From contig MU006241.1 in NCBI GenBank assembly GCA_010093685.1, positions 124,001 through 188,000 of the forward strand: DNA of 64,000 nucleotides. The letters are read 5' to 3'. The stretch's first letter is position 1. Every line of letters begins with the position of its first letter. The stretch comes from Ophiobolus disseminans (Eukaryota; Ascomycota; Dothideomycetes; Pleosporales; Phaeosphaeriaceae). The notes beneath the pieces were generated by a model, which was not told the origin of the DNA, did no database searches, and saw only the letters and a program-made list of their open reading frames with translations. Of this stretch, positions 45,563-56,923 are shown piece by piece. Position numbers and translations under genes: made by a program.

Positions 45563-47723
45563 ATGGTGTATAACTGGGACCACAAGGAGGGTGAGTGCTA
45601 TCGGCTCTACGTCGAGGAGAAGCGGAGTCTGGATGAGGTTATTGCATATTGGGAAGCGAGAGGATTTACACCCAGGTACGTAACAGCGCGCGGTAGCATG
45701 AAAGAGTTACCGGACTTCGAGAGCATCTCTAAATGTGTACCGCACTTCCGAAGCCCTGTCTATCCCCAAGGTTCTTTTGCAAATCTGATAGCCTCCCCAA
45801 AGTGGTGTGAGGAGACAATGCTGACCACAATATTGCAGCAAGCGAGCTTTTCAGGCTCAGTTCAAGCGATGGGACTTTCCCAACAAGCAAAACCCAGCGC
45901 ACAAGAACCCCGCCCTCGTCGCCCGTCTACATGAGCTATGGGAGCAGAACTATACCCAGAAGGACATGGTCGACACCCTGCAGAATGAAGGCTTCCCCAT
46001 CAGCGACCGCGAGCTAATCAGACTGCGGCTCCGGCTCAAACTGCTGCTTAGGGAGAGCGCGCTTAGACTTAAGAAGAAGCGTACCGAAGGGGGAGTGCAG
46101 AAGAAGACAAAAGAGAATCGGCGTAGGGCTGTACCTGGCAATGGCCTGATCGACCAGCTTGGCAACGCTATACTGGCAGACGAGTCCTCGAGTGGGGAGA
46201 GTGAGGAGGACATACCCACACAGGAGCAGATTGAAGAGGGCACTGTGCCTACTACACAAGCAGATATTCCACAGCCCGATGAATCGTTAAACCCCGAGGA
46301 AGCGCTTCGCAAACAGCTACGGCAAGAGCAACTGCGGCACGAGAGCGATGAGAAGTGGCGCGCTCGCAAGCGGCGACGACGGACACGCGGCTGGGCAGGG
46401 CTACCGGCAGATGCACCCGGTGAACCTCCACGGTTTCCGTCCGAAACAACAATCGACGAAGCCAAAGCGTACCTTGGTCTGAACAATGACATGTACCGAG
46501 AGGTACGCGAACGCTTTCTACAACTCTGCAAGGAACAAGACGTCGTCAAGAAGACCGTCGCAGGCCCGGAAAAATGGGCAGAGATTGTGCGGCAGCTCAT
46601 CAATGAAAACGACCACCTATCAAGCGTGTTTCAACAAGAGCCTGATGTTTTCTCCAATATCGATGTCCTGTTTCGGCCCAAGGCCCAGAGGGCGCTTTCG
46701 CTCGATGTCATCTGCATGGACGTCACCAAGCGTCTCCGCGTAATCGAGTCTCGCATGACCCTCGCGGACGCAAAGAACATCCTCGTCCTCAACCCCGAAT
46801 ACTCGCGCCAAGTTCGCGGCGCCTTCGCTGCGAAGCTCAAGGCCGACAACTTCACGAATAAGCATGAAGCTGGCGAACAACACTGGGCAGATTTGAAGAC
46901 TGCGTGGGTCAATGAGTCGGAGCTGCTGATGAGGGCACTGGCGCAGGGTGAAGCAGACCCGCAATATCAACGGAAGCTGAGGGCTATCGAGGTCATAGCC
47001 CGAGATGTGATGAAGCGACAACAGCAGGAGAAGACGGCTAAAGATCCGACCAAGAAGAAACAAGTTCACCAAGGCCCAGGACCTGGTCCCGCACCACCTG
47101 TCGTTCCACCCACAACTCGAAGCAGAAGCCAGCCCGAGAATCGAAGCACCAACGCTGCTATGCCGCAAACGAATTACGATAGTATGGCAGCCCTGGCATC
47201 AGCTGCAGATCTCCAAATCGATCCCAGCCTACTCCTAGCAGCTAGTGACGCCGCCATTCTACCAACGCCCTCATACCAACCAACCCAGCACTACCAGTAC
47301 CAAGAGCAGCACCCTTCCACTTCATACCGACCCGCCCAGCCCACATTCACCCCACACGCTGCAACATACGTCCACCCTAGTACTCAAACCCAACCCTCCG
47401 CACCACTGCCGATATACTTCCGCCTCCACCCACAATCCACGACCCCCTTCCCTGCGAAGTCCGTCTGGCTAAATATCCTACATCAGCGGTCTGTCGCGGA
47501 GGTCAAGCAACTCGCAGCACGAGAGCATCCTGGTACCGTCGTGCTGAAACTCGAGGGCTTGATGACGTATAGAGGGGACCAAGGGGGGAATGAAGTCGCT
47601 GTTGAAGTCGGTGATGAGGAGGAGTTGGGTGCGTATTTGGGGCATGTGGGAAGCAAGGGGAAAGCTACGTTTGTGGTTTGTTTGGGTATGGGTGAGGGCG
47701 CGGGAGGGGAGGGGTATGTATAG
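45563..47723 (+). CDS. Clr5-domain protein with internal duplication
   Basis: Exons 45563..45675 and 45839..47723 give 665 aa. The N-terminus (WDHKEGECYRLYVEEKRSLD, EVIAYWEARGFTPSKRAFQA, QFKRWDFP) fits the Clr5 domain, a short helical module of fungal nuclear proteins. The next segment, LVARLHELWEQNYTQKDMVD, resembles a second helix-turn-helix-like unit, followed by very basic tracts (RLKKKRTEGG, RKRRRRTRGW). Two similar blocks occur at about 200-260 (TIDEAKAYLGLNNDMYREVR) and 290-350 (TLADAKNILVLNPEYSRQVR). A Pro/Gln/Tyr-rich linker precedes a small C-terminal domain starting PLPIYFRLHP. Probably nuclear and DNA- or chromatin-associated; a role in rhamnose control is only suggested by position. 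Confidence 0.82.
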
Positions 47724-48157
47724 TTTGATGGGGTGTGACGTGATATGGAGGCTTGGAGATCGCTGAGGGACTTTGCGATATCAAGTTTCGGGCTACGTTT
47801 GAAGGAGTATACACCAGGAGTGGGTAGGCACCTTGGATAAAAGCTACGCTCTGTGCATTGATTGACTGGGCTGAACTATGCACTTGATTGTAGATTGTGA
47901 CGTCTTTTCCAATCAAGCAATTCATTCAGAGCAGCCAACGATCAAAGACCAAAGGATAGATACATATTCCCACAAGAATTCAAAGCTTCAAGTCAAATCT
48001 AACACTGCCACACAAAACCAAAACACCTCGGCCCTACTTCCCCCGCACCTCCGAGTCCCTCTCTCCACACCTCACAAACATACTCCATATCCTTTTTCTC
48101 GCATAACATCACTCACACACATATCTTCCCACCACAACCCATCCATCCAACCAAATA
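47724..48157. other. intergenic, promoter of the lactonase-like gene
   Basis: The last 150 bp are pyrimidine- and A/C-rich with many CACA and TCC runs, a common fungal promoter composition. No specific site identified. Confidence 0.4.
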
Positions 48158-49365
48158 ATGCCTCCCTCCCAAATCCTAGACTCCCACATCCACCTCTGGC
48201 CCTCCACATCCCTCTCCCCCTCCTCCCACGCCTGGATGACCACGCCTTCACACCCCCTCGCAAAAAGGCACGGCACGGCGGATTACCTGGCTGCTACGCA
48301 CCCTGTCAAGCCCGCGTGCGTGTATGTCGAGACGGATCGGACTTTGCTGGGTGAGGTGCCGAATGTGGAGGAGGGGGATGGGGAGGGGGGGATTGAGGAG
48401 GGTTTGAAGGTGTGGGCGCATGAGAAATTAGAAGAACTACGCTTCTTGAGACGGATTGTTGAGGGTAACGTTGGGGATAGCGACGGCGTAGAAGTAGGCA
48501 AGGAGGAGGGGGTGGTTAAAGGATTTGTGATCTGGGCGCCTTTTCACCTCTCCCCTCCTCTTTTCAACGCATACCTACGTATCGCGGAAGATGTTGCGGG
48601 CCCGCAGCTCTGGGCCAAGGTCGTGGGGTTTAGGTACTTGTTGCAGGGCAAGGGCGAGGGCGTGGTGCAAGAGTTAGTAAGCAGGGGGGCGTGGGTGGAG
48701 AATATTGTTGGGTTGGGGGGCAGGTGGGCGTTTGATGTTGGTGTTGATGTGAATCGTAAGTCCATCACAATACCCAGCTTGTAGTGAAGTGAAGTAAGGG
48801 AAAGCTGACTTTGGGCAGGAGATGGCGAAGAGGGGTTAGAAGCTGTGGGGAATATGATTCGGGAGGTTAGGAGTATGAAGGGTGGGGAGGGGGTGAAGTT
48901 TGTGCTGAGTAAGTTTTACATTATTCTACGTCTCGCATATCTGATGAATATGGGACTGGTGTTGACAAATTGTTTTCAGACCACCTGTGTAAACCACCCC
49001 TCTCCCTTACCCCCTCCCCCCGCTGGACTTCCGCTCTCGAGCGCCTCTCCTCCGACACAAAAGTCTACATGAAGCTTTCGGGCGCCTTCAACGAATTCGT
49101 CTCCACGCCCTCCAGCGTCGAAGACATCACCACCGCGCTATCGCCCTTCCTGGACGTAATCTTCGCCGCGTTTCCAAATCGCATCATGTTCGGATCTGAC
49201 TGGCCGGTGTGCAATGTCGGCGGGCCAAGGGGCGAAGAGGGGAATTGGAAGTTCTGGGTCGAGGTTGTGGAGAGGGTTTTGGTGGAGAGGGGGTTGAGTG
49301 AGGAGGAGAAGGAGGGGGTTTGGTGGAGGACGGGGAAGGGGGTGTATGGGATTGATAGTTTGTGA
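48158..49365 (+). CDS. LRA2: amidohydrolase-2 family, probable L-rhamnono-gamma-lactonase
   Basis: Exons 48158..48755, 48819..48908 and 48980..49365 give 357 aa. The fold signature runs from ILDSHIHLWPS (metal-binding HxH) through WAKVVGFRYLLQGK and FVLNHLCKPPL (metal His, usually DHxGKP) to FGSDWPVCNVGG (metal Asp). This fits the amidohydrolase-2 superfamily that includes the fungal L-rhamnono-1,4-lactonase. It would hydrolyse the lactone made by the neighbouring rhamnose dehydrogenase to L-rhamnonate. The specific substrate is inferred from neighbourhood plus family. A low-complexity acidic insert (EEGDGEGGIEEG) lies near residue 70. Confidence 0.8.
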
Positions 49366-52300
49366 GATTTTTCTTCATGTAGAGAGTGTACCTTTGTTGA
49401 GAGATCGATTACATATAGTCACTCGACTGCAATATGTCGACGAGTGTCCTATTGATAGCGTTTGAGATTTTCCCGAACAATCGAAAACCGTCGACGCGTA
49501 AACATGGGTGATATATTCTGGAGTTCTGGGAGCACGAGTACGAGCACAGCAGCTGCTTTAAATGGAGAGTATGTAATGCTGTGGAGATGATTTTTTCCAA
49601 TCTCAACAGGCTGCATGCAGAAGTGGAATGGGCAGTAGCTAGACTAGATATCATAGTTGAGTATATATTTAGACCCGACATGCCCGTGCCACGGGGAACA
49701 GCCACCTTATCCTCTTTGATTTGGAGTGTTTTGAAATCGACTAGCACATTGCGATGGGATTTAGGTGCACTATGAGCTGCTGCTAATCCGTTCTCAAATC
49801 AATTACTTGGGAAGATAGCCAGACCGCACACGCGTGTCGTGCAACGTCGGCGCTCTTACCCCACATCCACGCTGGTGCTATCAAATCTGCCGTGCTTGAT
49901 GATTGAGCAGGGGCGTGCGCTGTGAAACACTACTGCTCGACGTTGCATGCTGGATCATGCACTGTTTTGTTCAGTATCAGGGTGGCGTCATCCCCTCTTG
50001 CGCTTGAGGCGTATTTCGATGCAGCGAAGATGTATAATGAATATTGTAATGCACTGGGTAGCTGATGGACTGACGAGCCGTGGTGACTTGCTTGACATTC
50101 GGGGTAGAGGAGACTGCTGTTGGTGATGGTGCATGATGGTACATGCTAAGCTCGATGAGTGCACACTGCCTTCGACTTACAGGTAGCTGGGTAGATAATT
50201 TTCGTGCTTCGTGAGCACGGCTGGCTTTTGACATTGTCGACCTTGTCCGCGGCATACCTGGGTAGTGATCCTCTGGCGGATTATTCAAGGTTGTACAATC
50301 TCACCATATTGAAATCGAGCATGTAGTAACCTTTCCATGTTGCAGTGGTCGCTTATTGCATCGTGTGCGCTGTGTTTTGCACGAGCAGCATCGTGGTTGC
50401 GCTGCAGTCGTGTGCATGTTACACAGCCAAGCAATGCAGTACAAGTTTGCTTGCAGCTTTATCGGTGGTGGAACTTGACCTGCAGATACTGCCTTGATAT
50501 TCAGCTCGGTAGACGGCACGTCCACCAGGATGTATCGAGCTGGACTCCTCAACAAAGTTTTTCCTTGCCAATTGGCAACAAGCACTTCGAAATCAAATTC
50601 CTCCTAGGATCATCGCCTATCATGTGTAAGTGGGTGACTCGTCTCTTCGAATACCCTGATTGCGATGGCCACATCGAGGATCATGTGCGTAACACAGCCT
50701 TTGAAGATCGTGGTGGTTGCCCAACGTACCCTTTCCACCCGGCAAAATCCAACTCAGACATGTAATAAGTTCAGTATGAGTGGCTAGAATGACGAAGTGC
50801 AAAGGAAGCCATTCGAGTTCAGGTTGTTGCGGCTTGAGGAGTCTAGGGTCAGTCTACGAAGGGGGCCTGATGCATGGTCAGCGGGGTAGTTATCGATTTG
50901 AAGGAATCGAAAGGCAGCTTACTTCAGAGTCTATGCAGCAACCGTAATGCTACTCCGACACCATTTCGAGTACGTCGCTCTCCCAGGTAGTCAGTCAGCT
51001 TTGGCAAAAGCTTGTGCCTTGCAAGACCAATTAGACCCTGGTGTATACCTCGCTCCAAATTAGCGTGAAAGTCGTATGTACGACATCGAAGACTATCCCG
51101 TGTCCACCTGTCGATCGTTTTGGTCACTTAGGAGCGAGTAATGGCACACTTTCTTGGTGGGATACAGCTGTTTAGAGCTCCGAATACGGGTTGCCGGTAT
51201 GGAACATTGTTCCTTGTCGAAATGTGGTCTGGGATAAGCTCGATGCGATTCCTGGTTAGCCTGAACAACTTCACGATCGCTTCAATTTGGCGCGTCAGGC
51301 GACCAGTGTCTAGGTGCCCGGTCCCATGGGCATCACGTTGAATTGACACTATTTGCTGCCCTTATCTTATTGTAGACGTATGCAGTGGGTACCGCGGTCA
51401 CACCGGTCAGACAAAAAAATTGCGAGTTGTCGACAGGACAAGCCGTGTGAAGCAGGACCGAGGCCACTCGTTGCTGGGGCGCACCCGTGTCTGCAGGATG
51501 CGTGCAACTGCATTAGCCATGACTGATGGTGGTCGAATCGCGACAGTCTCGGATCGCGGGATTGCGGGACTTTCTCCCCATAGCGCGTACAGTGACGAGC
51601 TGCAGACATATCGATAATAGAGGGAAGTGGAAGCTTGCGAGAATGTGACGTGTGAAGCGCTTTCTATGGGCTAGTAAGCTAGAGTCCGTGATGTGGGGTG
51701 GAAATCCAAGAGTGTCTAGAAGCAGTTTGAGGATGGCGCCCGAAGACATGGCGCAAATCGGAAGGAACTTCAAGGATGACCGCATCATGCCCCGGCCCCC
51801 TCAAAACGAAAACAGCGGCAGTGCTGCAGCATGTGCCAACATTCTTCCGTAAGGGTGTGAGGCCGACGATGCCTCTGTCTGTCTTGCTGACGGTAAAATT
51901 CGATATCGGCATGTGTGTCAGTGAGGTCGAGAAGCACGCTGATCCGGGAGGTACGCTAATCAACTAGGGCTTGTCCCTCAAACTCGGCATTAGCACCACC
52001 ATCAACCTTCTAGTGCTCTACAACTCAGCCTCGTTTCATGTGCGCTACTCTTTCTCCAAATATTTACAGATGCTTCGGACCCGATCACGCCCTCAAACGG
52101 CATGCAGGTTCCTAAGTGTCGCTGCATGTATTCGACGACACCAGACATGTTAGCAGTGGAGTTGCAAAGAAGGGCAAAAAGACAAACGAGAGGTTTTTCG
52201 AAAGGAAGTGCGATTTGAAAAAGACGACAACGCGACGCCGAGAGAGGTGAGAACGAAGAATCTCCGGCAGCAGCTTCCCCTGCCAACAAACTGGGAAAGT

Positions 52301-55268
52301 ACGCGTGACACGCACGTTCACAATGACGTAACATGTCTTCGACTTGAATCTGCGAAGACGTATGGCAAGTAAACAGCCGCTGTCAACTTACAAAGATCGT
52401 CAACATCCGTCTTCCAGATGGTGCGTCCCGGGCCGTAAGACTAATCCAACGACGCTGCTAGGCCTCAAAGCTCATAGCGGAGCCTTTCACGATCCACTTT
52501 GAAGTAGGGCAAGAAAAGACCAACCGCTGGCTTTCGCCGACAAGCAAGCGGACGTTGCTCGAGCCCAGCGTTCGGAGGGCCGTGGACAGAACGAAGCACC
52601 GTGACTACCAAATTTTTAGGTCAGCTGTCGTTTCTCCTTGAGATCAGCAGAATTCTGCTGGATACCTTGGTACTATCGCCGATGTAGGACGTCACCTGGC
52701 GATTATGCATTCGCAATTTCGCCTGATGCATACCACATCTTCTTCCAAATAACTCAAGACAGACTTTACCGACCATGCAACTCCAATTAGCCGTGTACGT
52801 TTCCAGATCACTGAAGTTTCGCTGCTACGCAAGGAACCTCCAGTATTGGCTGGCGATGGGGACGTGCTGTTTCTTATCCAGACCCCAGTGGCAATTGTTG
52901 CATAGTTCTTCAGGCTATAGCAAAGGGGCCGGTGAGTGACAATACAAGTGACCAGTCGAGGTAAGAACCTTCGTCCGTTACAGATCCAGTGACCGAGCCG
53001 ACAACGTGGGTTGTTATAATTGCAATGCAGCCGATACTTGCTCGTATCAGCATCAGAACGAATGGGCATTGAACGTTACGCGCTCGAAGATGGCACCGTG
53101 ACGGCTCCTCGACCTCCATTGCAAATTTGCGATGTTCGATGATAACGTGGTTCACGCTCTGTGTCCAAGCAAGACTCTCGTTCGACGGCTCATGAATTTT
53201 GGCGAAGTCCAACAGACCATTGCTATTTTTCATCCTGAGGTAGGTGTATCAAACTTGAATTTTCTGCGCAAATCGCTGTTACGAGTAAACATGCACACGA
53301 CGTAGCCGAGAGCTATAGGCTGCTCTCTGAGGCTCTTATGGTCATACACCTATCGGGCCGTGTTGCTGCACTGCAAAGGCACACAACTGTGCTTCCAGAT
53401 GCACGTATCTGGATCCAGCTTAAACGGCTCCGGGTCGCTCGCGAGGATGCGGGAACAGATCCGTAATCTGCGGAGATCAAGCAATCCCCGTGCCTGGGAC
53501 TAATGACGCAATCATACAATGCATCATAAATTTTTAGCGATGCCCTTCACAGCGCTGTCACTCAGGCTTGGCAAGCGAGTGGACCGGTACTCCACTAGGG
53601 TTCATGTACATGCGGCTGTACATGCGGCGCATTGGGGGAGCGCCGGTTGTGTCGTCAAAACAGTTTTTGATCATACACTTTTATATACAGCAACACGCCA
53701 ATGCCGACATATGATGACAACAATCCGAATGCGGACGTTCAAAGTTTAAAACGTACAGTTACACTTGCATGCAGGGAAGCTTGACAGATGGCGTTCACAA
53801 CTCGGTCGCTCGATTGCTTGCATAGCGGCCGCCCACCCACCATGAGTATATTGCATGCAGTATATGCAAGTACAGGGCTCCTACATGCTCACCGAATGGC
53901 ATGCGAGCGCGTATGTCTTCCCGCGGGCCGTCAGCTGTGATCTGCAAGAGCAAGGTACAGGCCTTCATCATTGCAGGCAGGTTGGAGCGGGATTGCAAGT
54001 GGTTGCGGACCATGTATCTCTTCAGCCGGTGTAGGTACCTCTCCCACTGCAATGGCCCCAGCGGCTCAGAGGAATTGATTGTTGGCAATTTTGAAGCACC
54101 ACGGCACAGCAGCGCACTCCTGTCCACGCTGCAAGAGGCAACGAGTCCGGCAAGGAGAGGTGGCTGGCCGATGTACGGACGCAGGCTACCGGCCGGCAGG
54201 CTGGAAAAGCATGTGGCTTCAACAACTATACGTTGTCATAATCTTGCTCGGCGGTACAGGTCACTGCAGGCCACGGTTGCGGCCATTCGGCTAAGCTCGA
54301 CAAACGCTATCAATATATTCAAGCTGCGCCCGCGAAAATTTCCCGTTGGCCAGCAATTGGAACATTGCGATATTGACTGCACCGAATACTGTATGCGGTG
54401 TCGAAGAGCCGTAATCGCAAATTAGCCGTGCCGGGACCAACACGACCTACACATCTCGAGGGAAACTTGGAGACGCCAGCCCTGCCGCCGAAAGACGACC
54501 GGCGCCTATCGTCGCCATAACGCCACGCCTGCTGGGTGCCGCTTGCAGCGGCTAGTGCATGTCACTCTGGGACGAGTGCGCAATTGGGGCCTAGAGCCAT
54601 TGATCTTAGATGGACTGGCGCCAAGCGGGGCCATATATTGACCCATCGATCATCAGCCGCATGGTTCGCTACCTGCGCGGCCTCTCCATATCGCTTCCTC
54701 GGACGGCATGATGGCGTCAAGCAAGGCCACTGTACGACGCCGATGTCTTACTGATGGCGCCATGAGGCGAGTGGGCGGAGCGTGCTGTCTCGTGCCATGG
54801 GCAGCACAACATCGAGGCAGCGCGGGGCGGTTACACTGATAGCCTGTCGACGACGCACCACGATGCAGTCGATCCCTGAAAGCGCTACGACCAGGGTACC
54901 CAGAAATATGCGAGCGATTCAACGGCTTGCGGGATCCAAGCAGACGCTCGAGCGTCACTGGCGTACTCACTATTCCCGAAACGTCACCCACCCTGGGCGC
55001 CTCTGGGAATTTTGCAACTACCTCATGCTCCAGCCAGGTTCACACTACCCCAAACTCTGCTAAGGGAATCCCATGCACCTTAAACAGCGCCGGGAAGCGA
55101 AGCATTACCTCGCCGCCCTAGCCCGCCGCAAGCATGTGTTTAAATACTGATACATCCGCTGCTTCCCCGGTGCAAGCGGGTTTTTGCTCCCACCATTCGA
55201 TGTGATCTTCGTTTGCCTTCCACTTGTCGTAGTTCACGTTCCGTACTACACGCTCGTTGGTCAACGCA
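49366..55268. other. 5.9 kb without a convincing gene
   Basis: Frames up to 174 codons occur (50337-50765 plus, 53901-54425 plus, 52692-53233 minus), but none shows a family motif, exon chain or domain. Stops are frequent on both strands. I recognise no transposase, reverse transcriptase, tRNA or rRNA. A TTTAAATA sequence at about 55139 lies 130 bp upstream of the GT2 start. Confidence 0.4.
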
Positions 55269-56923
55269 ATGTTTCCCTTTTCCTTCAGCCTGTTTCCCAA
55301 TTGGAGTTGGTTCTGTATATTTGTAGCGCTCTTGTACGTTCTCTACCCACGCACGCTACCTGCCGGCACTGGCTTGGTCCCTGCCATTTGGTCTTGATTA
55401 CTGACTCGCGGTGACAGCTTGTTTCGATATGTCAGGCTATGGGTCAACTTGGCGAGCAATTGGACATATGCGCCCATCCAACCCGTCGACGATCCTACCA
55501 TTACGTCGAAAGACATGACCGTGATTATTCCGACCGTGGCCGAAGACCTCCAGCAATTGAAAGAGACGGTCCAGAGCGCATACCGCCTCGAACCTCTCGA
55601 ATTGCTCCTGGTCACACCTGACTCAAAGGTCAAGCGTGTGTATCAGATGGTCGAAGAGCTGGGCAACCCCAAATTAATACAGGTGTTGTCCGTGAGTCAG
55701 GCAAACAAGCGCCGGCAGCTTTGCCGAGCAATCCCAGAGGTCGAAACCAAAATCACACTTCTTCTGGACGACGATGTTTGGCTGCCCGAGAAATTCAACA
55801 AATGGATACTGGCCCCTTTCGAGGACCCACGCGTTGGAGGCGTAGGAACAAACCAGCAACTGCGCCGCGCCAATCGTTCGAGCATCTGGGAATTTCTCGG
55901 CGCCATCTACTTGGTGAGAAGAAACTTTGACTGCACGGCGTGCAACTGGATTGACGGTGGTCTGCCATGCCTCTCCGGGCGAGCCGTGGCATATCGCTCC
56001 GAGATTCTGCAAGATCCCAACTTCACCTACGGCTTCACGCACGAGACCTGGGGCAGCGACCACTTCCTGAATGCGGACGACGACAACTTCATCACTCGAT
56101 GGCTGTTCAAGCATGACTGGAAGATCCAGCTGCAGAACCACCGCGAGTGCGAGGTGGAGACGACGCTCGAGGACGACGCAAAGTATCTGCGCCAGTGCCT
56201 GCGCTGGGTGCGATCTAACTGGAGGAGCAACCTGACCAGCCTGAGCGAGGGCCGGATGTGGTGGTACGTAGCCCACTGTCTGCACAGTTTTTCGGATTTG
56301 GCGTCGTTGGGCGCCAAGCCTGCCCCTCTCAGCTTACTCCAACCTGCATTCTTGCATTCGCTAACGCATCGCGCCACAGGAACTACCCATGGTCAATGTA
56401 CGCCGTCTTCCAGACCACCATTACGCAATGGGCCTTCCTCCTCGATTGCCTTCTGTTCGCGTCATTCTACTTCGCCTTATCTGAGTCCGGCTACTACGCG
56501 GCCGAGGGCAAGGAGCAACCCCGCGCCGAGCAAGGGCAACGCTCCGTCTTCTGGGCTCTTTTCCTTGCGCACTTCGTCTTTGCGAAGACAATTAAGCTGG
56601 TTCCGCATCTATTGAGGAACCCTGGCGACGTCCGCTTTATCCCTGTTTCGGTGCTCTTTGGCTATTTCCATAATCTAATCAAGCTCTACGGCTGCATCAC
56701 GGTCACGGAGGTATGTATTTGCCCCGCACCTCATGCGCGATGCTTGACGACTAACTGCTAGCATTAGACAACTTGGGGTACCCGCGAGGGCGCAGATGCC
56801 GATGACAACATCAGAATGCTGCCAATCCCGCCCATGGCCACAATCACTCCTCCGTTGACGCCTCCCCCCGGCGGACGCATGCTTCGCGAGAGAGGTTTTT
56901 GCATCCCTTCCACATTGACTTGA
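55269..56923 (+). CDS. GT2: type 2 glycosyltransferase (GT2), polysaccharide synthase-like
   Basis: Four exons: 55269..55333, 55418..56263, 56380..56710, 56768..56923 (465 aa). An N-terminal hydrophobic segment (MFPFSFSLFPNWSWFCIFVA, then LFLFRYVRLW) is followed by the GT-A domain. It has VIIPTVAEDLQQL, a DDD metal/UDP site at 139-141 (LLLDDDVWLPEKF), a DDDNF acid segment, and the processive-synthase QxxRW motif as QCLRW at 281-285. C-terminal membrane helices include AFLLDCLLFASFYFAL and FIPVSVLFGYFHNLIKLYG. Known relatives include Cryptococcus Cps1 and the GT2 of Zymoseptoria and Fusarium, which is needed for hyphal growth on solid surfaces. The product is an extracellular polysaccharide of unproven identity. 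Confidence 0.92.

Noticed and set aside
53901..54425. 174-codon plus-strand frame
   Set aside because: Random-looking composition, no motif, and other frames here are of similar length.
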